DNA of 64,000 bases. Source: CAVPDA01 sp963702495 (GTDB lineage: Bacteria; Pseudomonadota; Gammaproteobacteria; Burkholderiales; Rhodocyclaceae). The position numbers and the translations under genes are program-made. Position 1 is the stretch's first letter. Each line of letters begins with the position of its first letter. This document shows positions 21,848 through 31,356 of this stretch, piece by piece. The notes beneath the pieces are model-generated. The model searched no databases, was not told where the DNA came from, and worked only from the letters and a program-made list of their open reading frames with translations. Location of the stretch: the NCBI GenBank assembly GCA_963702495.1, contig CAVPDA010000003.1, forward strand, positions 62,001-126,000. Direction: 5' to 3'.

Positions 21848-23746
21848 CTACTTGGACTCGAGCGCAGCCCTGTTGATCTCCACCGGATAGCGGCCCTTCA
21901 GCGCCGCCATGTAGGCAGCGAAATCCTCCTCGCCGTAGAGCCGCGCCAGCTGGGCGCGCAATGCGCCGGCGCGGGCATCGTCATCCTTGACTTCGGACGG
22001 CTTGACCGACAGGAGCTTGTAGAGAGCGAACCCGCCGTCGGGCAGTCTGCCGCCGGCATAACGCGGGAGCTTGTCCGCCGGCAACCGGAATACCGCACGC
22101 AGCCCGTCTGCCGACAAACCCGGCGCCCCGGCGCGGGTGACGCTCTTCGGCGCTCCCCATGCCACGTCAACCGTCTCACCCTTGAGCAGGCGCCCGAGCT
22201 TCTCCGCTCCGTCCTTCTGCGCCAGCCTCGCCGCCTCGTCCAGCGAGAGCTTCTTCTCGACTTCGGCGCGCAGGGCGTCCAGCGGCTGCGTCTGCGCCGG
22301 CTTGTGTTCGGCCACCCGCGCCGCGACGAGGGTGTTGGGGGCGGTTTCGATGGCCTCCGTATTGCGCTTGTTCTTCAAGGCGTCATCGCCGAACAAGGCG
22401 TTCATGAGACGCTCGCTGTTGAGTTCTCCTGCTGCCAGCGGGGCGCCCTTGGTAAGCCACCCGCTTTTCCGGATGCTCAGGTTGAACTTCTCGGCCGCCG
22501 GCTTGAGACTGTCCGACTGCTCATATACCGTGTTGTTGAAAGCCTCGGCCACTTCGGCAAACTTGCGCGCTGCCCCCTGGCGCTTGAGCTCGGTGCGGAT
22601 TTCCTCCTTCGCTTCGTCGAGGGACCGCGCCTTCTCCGCCTTCACTCCTGTCACCTTGATGATGTGGAAGCCGAAGTCAGAGGTCACGACGTCGCTTACC
22701 TGGCCCTCCTTGAGTGCGAAGGCAGTGTCCTCGAATGGCTTTACCATCATGCCGCGGGCAAAGAAACCGAGATCGCCACCGTTGGCGGCGGAACCCGGAT
22801 CCTGCGACTGATCCTTGGCCAGCCTGGCGAAATCATTCGGGTTCTGCCGGACCTGCTTCAGGAGTTCCTCGATCTTCGTGCGTGCGGCCTTGCGCTGCTC
22901 CTCGGTGGCGTCCTTCGGCAGCTGGATCAGAATATGGCTTGCGCGCCGCTCCTCCGGCTGCTTGTACTGGTCCGCGTGCCCCTCGTACCAGCGCTTGATT
23001 TCCTCGTCGCTCACGGTCACCGACTCCATCAGCGCGTCCGGATTGAGCACCACATACTCGGCGCGAATCTGCTCAGGGGTTTCGAACAACTTGCGATTGT
23101 CATCGTAGAACTTCTGTACCGCATCCGGCGCCAGCTTGACCTGTGCCACAAACTGCTCGGGCTTGACCACGTAGTCAGCCACTTCCCGCGTCTCGCGCTG
23201 CAGGGCCACCCAGCCATCCGCCGCGCCTTTGGCGATGAAGGCGCCGTCGCCAACCGGCGACGCCAACTGCTGCAAAGCCAGATCCTGCCGCAGGCGCATC
23301 TCGAATCCGACCTCCGACAGGCCCTGGCCGCGGACGATACTCTCGTAGCGCAGGGCTGAAAACTTGCCATTGTCCTGAAACGCCGGGACGCTGGCAATGA
23401 ACTGGCGCAGCTGATCGTCGCTGACGAAAACACGCGAGCTGTACGCCTGCTGCGAAAGCACGCGCTGGTTGATCATAGAATCGAGCACTGCCTGGCGCGC
23501 TTCCGGCGTATCGACCATGGCAGGATTGAAGTCCCGCCCCATCGCCACACGCATTCGATCCTGCTGTTCGCGCAACGACTGCTGAAATTCCTGCTGGCTG
23601 ATCTTGCTCTTGCCCACGGTGGCAACGTCGCCTGCGCCGCCGAGGTTGCTCGTATAGAAATCGAGTCCCCACAGGGCGAACGGTACCGTGATCAGAACCA
23701 GAAAGACTTGAACGATCCGCTTGTTGTTGCGTACCGCATCGAACAT
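21848..23746 (-). CDS. ppiD: Peptidyl-prolyl isomerase D, membrane-anchored periplasmic chaperone
   Basis: The 632-residue protein has a short cytoplasmic N-terminus and one TM helix (IVQVFLVLITVPFALWGLDF), then a SurA_N-like chaperone domain, a parvulin PPIC domain at about residues 265-370 (RRASHILIQLP, GGDLGFFARGMMVKPFEDTAF, FGFHIIKVTG) and a long C-terminal chaperone-like region. It helps fold newly exported outer membrane and periplasmic proteins. Location after hupB and two tRNAs matches the lon-hupB-ppiD order of Proteobacteria. Confidence 0.93.
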   Translation of the reverse strand: MFDAVRNNKRIVQVFLVLITVPFALWGLDFYTSNLGGAGDVATVGKSKISQQEFQQSLREQQDRMRVAMGRDFNPAMVDTPEARQAVLDSMINQRVLSQQAYSSRVFVSDDQLRQFIASVPAFQDNGKFSALRYESIVRGQGLSEVGFEMRLRQDLALQQLASPVGDGAFIAKGAADGWVALQRETREVADYVVKPEQFVAQVKLAPDAVQKFYDDNRKLFETPEQIRAEYVVLNPDALMESVTVSDEEIKRWYEGHADQYKQPEERRASHILIQLPKDATEEQRKAARTKIEELLKQVRQNPNDFARLAKDQSQDPGSAANGGDLGFFARGMMVKPFEDTAFALKEGQVSDVVTSDFGFHIIKVTGVKAEKARSLDEAKEEIRTELKRQGAARKFAEVAEAFNNTVYEQSDSLKPAAEKFNLSIRKSGWLTKGAPLAAGELNSERLMNALFGDDALKNKRNTEAIETAPNTLVAARVAEHKPAQTQPLDALRAEVEKKLSLDEAARLAQKDGAEKLGRLLKGETVDVAWGAPKSVTRAGAPGLSADGLRAVFRLPADKLPRYAGGRLPDGGFALYKLLSVKPSEVKDDDARAGALRAQLARLYGEEDFAAYMAALKGRYPVEINRAALESK

Positions 23747-23787
23747 GAGTGCACCACTTGGCCTGCAAACAAGTTAAAAGGCAGACA

Positions 23788-23819
23788 GAAGAAAGGCGAA
23801 CTTGCGTTCGCCTTTCTTC
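23788..23819 (-). terminator. Rho-independent terminator after the hupB-tRNA unit
   Basis: A perfect 14-bp stem, GAAGAAAGGCGAAC (23788-23801) with GTTCGCCTTTCTTC (23806-23819), closes on a 4-nt loop. On the minus strand it follows the CCA end of tRNA-Asp by 6 bases, and its descending arm ends in T-rich sequence. It separates the tRNAs from ppiD. Confidence 0.8.
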
Positions 23820-23825
23820 GTGATC

Positions 23826-23902
23826 TGGCGGAGTGGACGGGACTCGAACCCGCGACCCCCGGCGTGACAGGCCGGTATTCTAACCAACTGAACTACCACT
23901 CC
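23826..23902 (-). tRNA. tRNA-Asp (GTC)
   Basis: A 77-nt cloverleaf on the minus strand has acceptor GGAGTGG/CCACTCC, an encoded CCA end, anticodon loop CTGTCAC with anticodon GTC, and T loop GGTTCGAGTCC. It is the second tRNA in a tRNA-Val-tRNA-Asp pair downstream of hupB. Confidence 0.96.
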
Positions 23903-23937
23903 CCTTGCCTATCGCCCACCGCCGTTGTTTCCGGGGT

Positions 23938-24013
23938 TGGTGGGTGCTGACGGGTTCGAACCGCCGACATTCGCCTTGTAAGGGCGACGCTCTACCAACT
24001 GAGCTAAGCACCC
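23938..24013 (-). tRNA. tRNA-Val (TAC)
   Basis: A 76-nt cloverleaf on the minus strand has acceptor GGGTGCT/AGCACCC, an encoded CCA, anticodon loop CTTACAA with anticodon TAC, and T loop GGTTCGAACCC. It lies 35 bp downstream of hupB and upstream of tRNA-Asp. Confidence 0.96.
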
Positions 24014-24048
24014 TCCGTCACGAACAAGACGCCATCGATGAAAGGCCG

Positions 24049-24321
24049 CTAGTTTAGCGCGTCCTTGAGCGCTTTGCCAGGGCGAAACTTGGGCACCTTG
24101 GCTGCCCTGATCTTGATCGAGGCGCCGGTGCGGGGATTGCGGCCGCTGCGAGCGGCCCGCTTGCCGACATAGAACGTGCCAAATCCAACCAGCGTTACCA
24201 TCCCACCTTTTTTCAACGACGTCTTGACGGCAGCGACCGTAGCATCGAGCGCACGCGTCGCGGCGGCCTTCGAAATGTCGGCCTGCTTCGCGATCTGGTC
24301 GATGAGTTCAGATTTGTTCAC
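24049..24321 (-). CDS. hupB: DNA-binding protein HU
   Basis: The 90-residue histone-like protein bends and compacts DNA as a dimer. It begins MNKSELIDQIA and has the DNA-binding arm signature GFGTFYVGKRAARSGRNPRTG followed by KVPKFRPGKALKDALN. Absence of Cys and full HU length argue against IHF. It sits directly downstream of lon, a position conserved across Proteobacteria, and may be co-transcribed with the two tRNAs that follow. Confidence 0.96.
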   Translation of the reverse strand: MNKSELIDQIAKQADISKAAATRALDATVAAVKTSLKKGGMVTLVGFGTFYVGKRAARSGRNPRTGASIKIRAAKVPKFRPGKALKDALN

Positions 24322-24523
24322 GTAAGCCCCCTGTTTTTTTGAGATATCGAATCTGCGAACGAAGAAAACTCGAAGCTGGGTTTATAGCAAGCCGCAAATC
24401 CTTATGTCAAGCGGTTCAGCGCGGGTTTGCCTCGCGTCGGCGAACGAATTTCTTGCGACAAGATTCGCGCATCGATGGGGTATCCGTTCCCCTTCGATGC
24501 GCCTTCCGTTGCGACGCGCAGGA

Positions 24524-26950
24524 TCAGTGCGTGATGACGGTGGATGCCGCCGCCTGCGCATCGGTCACTGGCGGCACAGCCTCTGCTGGCGCAACTGCCG
24601 CCGTTTCGGCCACCGGCTCCGGCTTGCGCTCCAGTGCCAGTTCCAGGACATTGTCGATCCACTTGACCGGCCGGATCTCGAGTTGGTTCTTGATGTTCTC
24701 CGGTATGTCCACGAGATCCTTCACGTTCTCTTCCGGAATCAGCGCCAGACGGATGCCGCCGCGGTGGGCCGCCAGCAGTTTTTCCTTCAGGCCGCCGATC
24801 GGCAGAACCTCTCCGCGCAGAGTGATCTCGCCGGTCATCGCCACGTCTGCGCGCACCGGGATGCCCGACAGCACCGATACCAGCGCGGTGGTGATGGCGA
24901 TGCCGGCGCTCGGCCCATCCTTGGGCGTGGCGCCTTCCGGCAGGTGGATGTGGAGATCGCTCTTCTGATAGAAGTCATCTGCGATACCGAACTGCTTGGC
25001 GCGCTTGCGCACCACGGTGAGCGCGGCCTGGATCGACTCCTGCATCACCTCGCCGAGCTTGCCCGTGGTCATGGTCTTGCCCTTGCCCGGCACCACCACC
25101 GCTTCGATAGTCAGCAATTCGCCGCCGACCTCGGTCCACGCCAGACCGGTCACCTGACCGATCTGGTTTTCCTTCTCCGCGATGCCGAAGGAGTAGCGCC
25201 GGACGCCGAGGAACTTGTCGAGGTTCTTCGCATTGACCACCAGCTTGCGCTTGCGCTTGCCGAGTACCATCGATTTGACCACCTTGCGGCAGATCTTGGA
25301 GATCTCCCGCTCGAGCCCGCGCACGCCCGCTTCCCGGGTGTAGTAGCGCACGATGTCCCGCAGCGCATCTTCGGTGATCGACAACTCTTCCTTCTTCAGC
25401 CCGTTGTTCTTGACCTGCTTCGGCACCAGGTAGCGCTGAGCAATGTTGACCTTCTCGTCCTCCGTATAGCCGGACAGGCGGATCACTTCCATGCGATCGA
25501 GCAGCGCCGGCGGGATGTTCAGCGTGTTGGCCGTCGCCACGAACATGACATCGGAAAGGTCATACTCGACTTCGACGTAGTGGTCCACGAAGGTGGAGTT
25601 CTGTTCCGGGTCCAGCACTTCCAGCAGGGCCGAGGACGGGTCACCGCGGAAGTCCATGCCCATCTTGTCCACTTCGTCCAGCAGGAACAGCGGATTCTTC
25701 ACGCCGACCTTGGTCATGTTCTGCAGGATCTTGCCCGGCATCGAGCCGATGTAGGTGCGGCGATGGCCGCGAATTTCGGCTTCGTCGCGCACCCCGCCCA
25801 CCGACATACGCGCGAACTTGCGGTTGGTCGCGCGCGCGATGGACTGGCCGAGCGAAGTCTTGCCGACGCCGGGCGGCCCCACCAGGCACAGAATCGGCGC
25901 CTTCAGTTTCTCCACCCGCTGCTGCACGGCCAGATACTCGAGGATGCGCTCCTTGACCTTCTCGAGGCCGTAGTGATCCTTCTCCAGCACCTTCTCCGCG
26001 GCAGACAGGTCCTTGCTGATGCGGTTCTTCTTCTTCCACGGCAGCCCCAGCAGCGTCTCGATGTAGTTGCGCACCACGGTCGCTTCCGCCGACATCGGCG
26101 ACATCAGACGCAGCTTCTTGAGCTCGGAGAGAGCCTTGGTCTGCGCTTCCTTGCTCATGCCGGCGGTCTTGACCTTCTTCTCCATCTCGTCGAGGTCGGC
26201 ACCTTCCTCGCCCTCGCCGAGTTCCTTCTGGATCGCCTTCACCTGCTCGTTCAGGTAGTACTCGCGCTGGCTCTTTTCCATCTGGCGCTTGACGCGGCCG
26301 CGGATGCGCTTTTCCACCTGCAGGATGTCGAGTTCGGACTCGAGCTGGGTCAGGAGTCGTTCCAGCCGCTCCGAAACGTCGAACAGTTCGAGAATCTGCT
26401 GTTTCTGTTCGAGTTTGAGCGGCAGATGGGCAGCGATGGTATCCGCCAGCCGGCCCGGCTCCTCGATGCCGGCGAGCGAAGTGAGAATCTCGGGCGGGAT
26501 CTTCTTGTTCAGCTTCACGTACTGATCGAACTGCGCGACGATGGCGCGGCGCATGGCCTCGACCTCATGCGTCGTCATTTCCCCTGCCCCAAGCGGCGTG
26601 ACCGTCGCCATGAACAGGCTCTTCAAGTCGTCGATGCGGTCAACCTGGGCGCGCTGCGTGCCTTCGACCAGCACCTTCACGGTGCCGTCGGGCAGCTTCA
26701 GCATCTGCAGGATGTTGGCGACGCAGCCGATGTCGTACAGGTCCTCCGCCGTCGGCTCGTCCTTCGCAGCCGACTTCTGGGCCACCAGCAATATGCTCTT
26801 GCCGGCTTCCATGGCATTTTCCAGCGCCTTGATCGACTTCGGGCGACCGACGAAGAGCGGGATCACCATGTGTGGGAACACCACCACATCCCGCAAGGGC
26901 AAAAGGGGAAGGTCTATTCTCTCCATAGGGAGATCAAGCGCGCTTGACAT
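24524..26950 (-). CDS. lon: ATP-dependent protease Lon
   Basis: The 808-residue cytoplasmic protease degrades damaged and regulatory proteins. It has an N-terminal substrate-binding LAN domain (LPLLPLRDVVVFPHM), a coiled-coil middle, an AAA+ module with Walker A GPPGVGKTSLG and Walker B FLLDEVDKM, and a C-terminal Ser-Lys protease domain with the catalytic Ser in PKDGPSAG and Lys in GGLKEKLLAA. The last 30 residues are an Ala/Pro/Val-rich extension not typical of E. coli Lon. ATG 26950 has AGGA upstream. A heat-shock promoter lies just before it. Confidence 0.97.
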   Translation of the reverse strand: MSSALDLPMERIDLPLLPLRDVVVFPHMVIPLFVGRPKSIKALENAMEAGKSILLVAQKSAAKDEPTAEDLYDIGCVANILQMLKLPDGTVKVLVEGTQRAQVDRIDDLKSLFMATVTPLGAGEMTTHEVEAMRRAIVAQFDQYVKLNKKIPPEILTSLAGIEEPGRLADTIAAHLPLKLEQKQQILELFDVSERLERLLTQLESELDILQVEKRIRGRVKRQMEKSQREYYLNEQVKAIQKELGEGEEGADLDEMEKKVKTAGMSKEAQTKALSELKKLRLMSPMSAEATVVRNYIETLLGLPWKKKNRISKDLSAAEKVLEKDHYGLEKVKERILEYLAVQQRVEKLKAPILCLVGPPGVGKTSLGQSIARATNRKFARMSVGGVRDEAEIRGHRRTYIGSMPGKILQNMTKVGVKNPLFLLDEVDKMGMDFRGDPSSALLEVLDPEQNSTFVDHYVEVEYDLSDVMFVATANTLNIPPALLDRMEVIRLSGYTEDEKVNIAQRYLVPKQVKNNGLKKEELSITEDALRDIVRYYTREAGVRGLEREISKICRKVVKSMVLGKRKRKLVVNAKNLDKFLGVRRYSFGIAEKENQIGQVTGLAWTEVGGELLTIEAVVVPGKGKTMTTGKLGEVMQESIQAALTVVRKRAKQFGIADDFYQKSDLHIHLPEGATPKDGPSAGIAITTALVSVLSGIPVRADVAMTGEITLRGEVLPIGGLKEKLLAAHRGGIRLALIPEENVKDLVDIPENIKNQLEIRPVKWIDNVLELALERKPEPVAETAAVAPAEAVPPVTDAQAAASTVITH

Positions 26951-26985
26951 AGGGGCATTCCTTATTCAGAGCAGTCATTGACCCC

Positions 26986-27013
26986 ATATTGGGGCCAAAC
27001 AACCGGGTTCAAG
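26986..27013 (-). promoter_or_regulatory. Sigma-32 (heat-shock) promoter of lon
   Basis: Read on the minus strand: CTTGAA (27013-27008), a 13-bp spacer, then CCCCAATAT (26994-26986), ending 35 bp before the lon start. This closely fits the RpoH consensus CTTGAAA-N13-15-CCCCATNT. The -10 region is also part of a small palindrome CCCCA-ATA-TGGGG. Confidence 0.8.
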
Positions 27014-27035
27014 CCGCTGCGGCTGGCCGCCTGGA

Positions 27036-28301
27036 TCAGTTCGAACCGGCGACCTTGGGTTGGTCGGCGTAAATCAGAATGGGCATGGACCCGCCCTCGA
27101 TCATCCCTTCGTCGACCACGACCTTAGTGACATTGTCCATGGTGGGAAGTTCATACATCGTGTCGAGCAGGGACGCTTCGAGGATCGAGCGCAGGCCGCG
27201 GGCGCCGGTCTTGCGCTTGAGCGCCTTGCGGGCGATCGCCTGCAGCGCAGCAGGCCGCACCTCGAGTTCCACGCCCTCCATGGCGAAGAGCTTTTGATAC
27301 TGCTTGATGAGCGCGTTCTTCGGTTCGACCAGGATCTGGATCAGCACCGATTCTTCCAATTCCGTCAAGGTCGCCAACACCGGCAGCCGGCCGACGAATT
27401 CCGGAATGAGGCCGTACTTGATCAAGTCCTCCGGCTCCACCAGACGCAGCGTCTCGGTCACGTTCTTGGTGTCGCGGCTCTTCACTTCGGCGCCGAACCC
27501 GATGCCGACCTTCTCGGTGCGGCCGCGAATGATCTTGTCCAGCCCGTCGAAGGCGCCGCCGCAGACGAAGAGGATGTTGGTGGTATCGACCTGCACGAAG
27601 TCCTGGTTCGGATGCTTGCGCCCGCCCTGGGGCGGCACCGAGGCCACGGTACCCTCGATCAGTTTCAGCAGCGCCTGCTGCACGCCCTCCCCCGAAACAT
27701 CGCGGGTGATGGAGGGGTTGTCCGACTTGCGCGAGATCTTGTCGATCTCGTCGATGTAGACGATGCCCTGTTGCGCCTTCTCGACCTCATAGTCGCACTT
27801 CTGCAGCAGCTTCTGGATGATGTTCTCGACGTCTTCGCCGACATAGCCGGCTTCCGTCAGGGTAGTTGCATCCGCCATGACGAATGGAACGTTGAGCAGC
27901 CGCGCCAGGGTCTGGGCCAGAAGAGTCTTGCCCGAGCCGGTGGGTCCGATCAGCAGGATGTTGCTCTTGGCGAGTTCCACCTCGTCATTCTTCGACAGGT
28001 GCTTTAGACGCTTGTAGTGATTGTAGACGGCGACCGAAAGGATGCGCTTGGCCGGATCCTGGCCTATCACATACTGATCGAGGATGGCGCAGATCTCCTT
28101 CGGCGTCGGCAGATCGCTCTTGCCGCCGCGGGTCGATTGCTCGCTCGATATCTCGTCGCGGATGATGTCGTTGCACAGCTCGATGCACTCGTCGCAGATG
28201 AAGACGGACGGCCCGGCGATGAGCTTGCGCACCTCATGCTGGCTCTTGCCGCAGAACGAGCAGTAAAGCAGCTTTTCATTGCCTGACTTCTTGTCCGACA
28301 T
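27036..28301 (-). CDS. clpX: ClpX, unfoldase subunit of ClpXP protease
   Basis: The 421-residue AAA+ ATPase unfolds substrates for ClpP. An N-terminal zinc-binding domain has Cys at LYCSFCGKSQ and ICDECIELC. The ATPase has Walker A GPTGSGKTLLA, Walker B IVYIDEIDKI, the pore-loop region AGYVGEDVEN and sensor residues near GARGLRSILE. An IGF loop (KVGIGFGAE) needed for ClpP docking is present. ATG 28301 begins MSDKKSGNEK; the long upstream extension is a shadow of clpP. It lies 20 bp downstream of clpP. Confidence 0.97.
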   Translation of the reverse strand: MSDKKSGNEKLLYCSFCGKSQHEVRKLIAGPSVFICDECIELCNDIIRDEISSEQSTRGGKSDLPTPKEICAILDQYVIGQDPAKRILSVAVYNHYKRLKHLSKNDEVELAKSNILLIGPTGSGKTLLAQTLARLLNVPFVMADATTLTEAGYVGEDVENIIQKLLQKCDYEVEKAQQGIVYIDEIDKISRKSDNPSITRDVSGEGVQQALLKLIEGTVASVPPQGGRKHPNQDFVQVDTTNILFVCGGAFDGLDKIIRGRTEKVGIGFGAEVKSRDTKNVTETLRLVEPEDLIKYGLIPEFVGRLPVLATLTELEESVLIQILVEPKNALIKQYQKLFAMEGVELEVRPAALQAIARKALKRKTGARGLRSILEASLLDTMYELPTMDNVTKVVVDEGMIEGGSMPILIYADQPKVAGSN

Positions 28302-28321
28302 CGCCGTCTCTCTCCGTTGGT

Positions 28322-29008
28322 TCAGGCCGCCGCTTCGCCGCGATTGGCCAGCACCTTGTCCACCAGCCCGTACTCGACAGCCGCATCGCCGGAAAAGAAG
28401 AAATCGCGATCGGTGTCTCGTTCGATCCGGTCCACCGGCTGCCCGGTGTGCTTCGCCAGCAGTTCGTTCAGGCGCGCCCGCAGATAGAGTATTTCCTTGG
28501 CATGGATCTCGATGTCCGATGCCTGTCCCTGAAACCCGCCCATCGGCTGGTGGATCATGACGCGCGAATTGGGCAGGCAGAAGCGCTTGCCCTTTCCGCC
28601 CGCCGCCAGCAGGAAGGCGCCCATACTGGCCGCCTGGCCGATGCACAGCGTGCTCACATCCGGCTTGATGAACTGCATGGTGTCGTAAATCGCCAGCCCG
28701 GCCGAAACCGACCCCCCCGGCGAGTTGATGTAAAAGTAGATGTCCTTGTCGGGGTTCTCCGACTCCAGGAACAATAGCTGGGCTACGATGAGGTTGGCGG
28801 TGACGTCGTTCACAGGACCGACCAGAAAAACCACCCGTTCCTTGAGCAGTCGCGAATAAATGTCGTAGGCGCGCTCGCCGCGCCCGCTCTGCTCGATCAC
28901 CATGGGAATCAGGCCCAGTCCCGAGGGATTCCAGGATGACGCGAGTTCCGCAGGCGAGCCCTGCTGAAAGTGACTGTAATGATTCATGTTCGGCTGGCCG
29001 GGCATCAT
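28322..29008 (-). CDS. clpP: ClpP, serine protease subunit of ClpXP
   Basis: The 228-residue peptidase has the catalytic Ser in GQAASMGAFLLAAG, the His in RVMIHQPMGG and the Asp in ERDTDRDFFFS. An N-terminal region of about 35 residues is likely removed or disordered. ATG 29008 overlaps the tig stop as ATGA, so clpP is probably translationally coupled to tig. The tig-clpP-clpX-lon order is conserved. Confidence 0.97.
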   Translation of the reverse strand: MMPGQPNMNHYSHFQQGSPAELASSWNPSGLGLIPMVIEQSGRGERAYDIYSRLLKERVVFLVGPVNDVTANLIVAQLLFLESENPDKDIYFYINSPGGSVSAGLAIYDTMQFIKPDVSTLCIGQAASMGAFLLAAGGKGKRFCLPNSRVMIHQPMGGFQGQASDIEIHAKEILYLRARLNELLAKHTGQPVDRIERDTDRDFFFSGDAAVEYGLVDKVLANRGEAAA

Positions 29009-30318
29009 GCCGCAGTTCCCATTAGTTCGTCAAAACTAATCTCTTTATCGACGGCCTGGGCATTCTGAGATACCCAGGTCACCACATTGTCCTCGACCAC
29101 CAGCGCCTCGGCCTGCCCCAGCTGCTGGGGCTGGGAGTAGTACCAGCGCACCACTTCGGCCGGATCCTCGTAGCTTTCGGCCAATTCCTGCACCATGGCT
29201 CGGACCTGCTCCGGCTTCGCCTGCAAGCCCTTTTCCTTGACCAGTTCCGCCATGATCAGGCCAAGCTTGACGCGCCGCGTCGCCTGATCGGCAAACCATG
29301 ATCCGTCGATCGGCATGTGCTTGGCATCGATGCCGCGGCTCTGCAGGTCCTGACGCGCGTTGTGCGCAAGCTGCTGCGCTTCGGCATCCACCAGTGAGCG
29401 CGGCACCTCGATCGGATTTGCTTCGATCAGGATGTTCATCACTTGTTCCTTCAGCCGCGCGCCGACGCGCTTTTTGACCTCGCGCTCCAGGTTGGTCTTG
29501 ACCTCGCTGCGCATCTTGTCCAGATTGCCGTCGGCCACCCCCAGGGCGCGCGCGAAATCCGCGTCCAGCGCCGGCAATTGAGGCCCTTCCACCCGCTTCA
29601 CTGCAACGTGGAAGGACGCCATCTTGCCCGCCAGCTCCTGAGCATGGTAGTCCTGCGGAAACGTCAGGTCGAAGTCCTTGCTGTCGCCCACCGTCATGCC
29701 TTTGAGCTGCGACTCGAAATCCGGAAGCATGGCCCCCTGGCCGATCACGATCGGAAAATCCGTGGCATGACCGCCGTGAAACACCTCGCCACCGATCCTG
29801 CCGGTGAAATCGACGATGACCCGGTCGCCGTCCTGCACCGCGCGCTCCGCCGCGACGAAGGTCATACGCTGTTTCCGCAGCACCTCCACGGTCTTCGCCA
29901 CCTCCGCTTCCCCGACCGTCAACAGGGGCCGCTCGATCGTCCGTCCCGAGACGTCGCCCAGCGTGACCTCGGGGTACACTTCGAACACCGCGCTGAATTC
30001 CAGGCGGACCTGATCCCCGCCCTGCTTCGGTTCGATGCGCGGATAGCCCGCCACGCGCAGGTTCTGACTGCGCACGGCATCGCCGAACGCCCGCTCCACC
30101 GCCGCCCCGATGGCCTCCGAGCGCGCTTGCGAACCGTACTGCTGCGCCACCACCTTGAACGGCACCTTGCCAGGGCGAAAGCCCGCCATCTTCACCGTGC
30201 GCGCCAGGCGCTTCAGGCGCTGCTCCACGTCGTTGTCGATATCGGCAAGCGGCACCGCCATGTCGATGCGGCGCTCGAGGGGAGAAGCTACGGTCGAATC
30301 TTCCTGATTGGTCTGCAT
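29005..30318 (-). CDS. tig: Trigger factor, ribosome-associated chaperone
   Basis: The 437-residue protein binds the ribosomal exit tunnel and helps nascent chains fold. The ribosome-binding domain has the signature GFRPGKVPFKVV near residue 46. An FKBP-type PPIase domain follows (VIVDFTGRIGGEVFHGG, FPIVIGQGAMLPDFE), then the helical C-terminal chaperone arms. ATG 30318 is chosen because the longer frame runs into the tRNA-Leu gene. Confidence 0.96.
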   Translation of the reverse strand: MQTNQEDSTVASPLERRIDMAVPLADIDNDVEQRLKRLARTVKMAGFRPGKVPFKVVAQQYGSQARSEAIGAAVERAFGDAVRSQNLRVAGYPRIEPKQGGDQVRLEFSAVFEVYPEVTLGDVSGRTIERPLLTVGEAEVAKTVEVLRKQRMTFVAAERAVQDGDRVIVDFTGRIGGEVFHGGHATDFPIVIGQGAMLPDFESQLKGMTVGDSKDFDLTFPQDYHAQELAGKMASFHVAVKRVEGPQLPALDADFARALGVADGNLDKMRSEVKTNLEREVKKRVGARLKEQVMNILIEANPIEVPRSLVDAEAQQLAHNARQDLQSRGIDAKHMPIDGSWFADQATRRVKLGLIMAELVKEKGLQAKPEQVRAMVQELAESYEDPAEVVRWYYSQPQQLGQAEALVVEDNVVTWVSQNAQAVDKEISFDELMGTAA

Positions 30319-30365
30319 TGGACTTCCTTGAATGGTCCGAGGATCGATGGCGCGCTGTTGCCTGC

Positions 30366-30450
30366 TGGTGCGAAGGGCGGGACTTGAACCCGCACGCCTC
30401 GCGGCGCTGGAACCTAAATCCAGTGCGTCTGCCAATTCCGCCACCTTCGC
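30366..30450 (-). tRNA. tRNA-Leu (TAG)
   Basis: An 85-nt class II tRNA on the minus strand has acceptor GCGAAGG, an encoded CCA, anticodon loop ATTTAGG with anticodon TAG, a long variable arm, and T loop GGTTCAAGTCC. It lies just upstream of tig on the same strand. Confidence 0.96.
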
Positions 30451-30546
30451 GCGTATGCAATTCTAAACGATTCGACTCTATACTGTCAGCCGAATCCCGC
30501 GCCGGCCGTGGCATGCAGAGCGCATGCCACGGCGCAACGCCGAACG

Positions 30547-31356
30547 ATGCCCGTCGATCACTACGAGAATTTCCCCGTCGCTTCCTTCGTGCTGCCGCGT
30601 CGATTGCGGCCCGCCGTGACTGCAATATACCGTTTCGCGCGCACGGCCGACGACATCGCTGACGAGGGTGACGCTCCCGCCGCCGTGCGGCTGGCCGAAC
30701 TGGACGCCATGCGCCGGCAACTTCAGCGCATCGCCGCCGGCGGCGCGCCCGAAACGGCGATGCTTGCCGCACTGCAACATACCTTGCTGCAGCATCGCCT
30801 GCCGCCGCAGCCTCTCTACGACCTGCTGGATGCCTTCAGCCAGGACGTGATCAAGACCCGCTATCGCGATTTTCCGGACCTGCTCGACTACTGCCGCCGC
30901 TCCGCCAACCCGGTCGGCCGCCTGCTGCTGCATCTGTACGATGCGGCCGGAGTCGAGAACCTGCGCCGCTCGGACGCGATCTGCACCAGCCTGCAGCTCG
31001 TCAATTTCTGGCAGGACGTGGCAATCGACTGGCGCAAGAGGCGCGTCTATCTGCCCCAGGACGAGATGGCGAATTTCGGCGTGACCGAGGTCCAGATCGA
31101 GGCCGGACGCGCCGACGACAACTGGCGCCGCCTGATGCGCTTCCAGATCGACCGCGCCCGCAGCCTGATGCTCGATGGAGCGCCCCTAGCGCGCGCCCTG
31201 CCCGGCCGCATCGGCCTCGAACTGCGGCTGATCGTCGCCGGCGGGCTGCGCATTCTGGAGAAGCTCGATCGATGCGGCGGCGACGTGTTCCGCCGACGCC
31301 CGCTGCTGCGCGCCTGGGACTGGCCCCTGCTGCTGTGGCGCGCCCTGCATGCATGA
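30547..31356 (+). CDS. hpnC: Hydroxysqualene synthase HpnC
   Basis: The 269-residue protein is a squalene/phytoene synthase family enzyme. It has the first Asp-rich motif RFARTADDIADEGD, the second as VNFWQDVAIDWRKRRVYLP, and DVIKTRYRDFPDLLDYC in the core. In the HpnCDE pathway it converts presqualene diphosphate to hydroxysqualene. It is first in a tightly overlapping hpnC-hpnD-hpnE unit, which gives the assignment. ATG 30547 starts the conserved HYENFPVASFVLP region. Confidence 0.92.
   Translation: MPVDHYENFPVASFVLPRRLRPAVTAIYRFARTADDIADEGDAPAAVRLAELDAMRRQLQRIAAGGAPETAMLAALQHTLLQHRLPPQPLYDLLDAFSQDVIKTRYRDFPDLLDYCRRSANPVGRLLLHLYDAAGVENLRRSDAICTSLQLVNFWQDVAIDWRKRRVYLPQDEMANFGVTEVQIEAGRADDNWRRLMRFQIDRARSLMLDGAPLARALPGRIGLELRLIVAGGLRILEKLDRCGGDVFRRRPLLRAWDWPLLLWRALHA

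Noticed and set aside
24404..26947. Plus-strand open frame of 847 codons antisense to lon
   Set aside because: It is a high-GC shadow: it contains His/Arg/Leu-rich, low-complexity sequence with no domain, and the opposite strand encodes canonical Lon.
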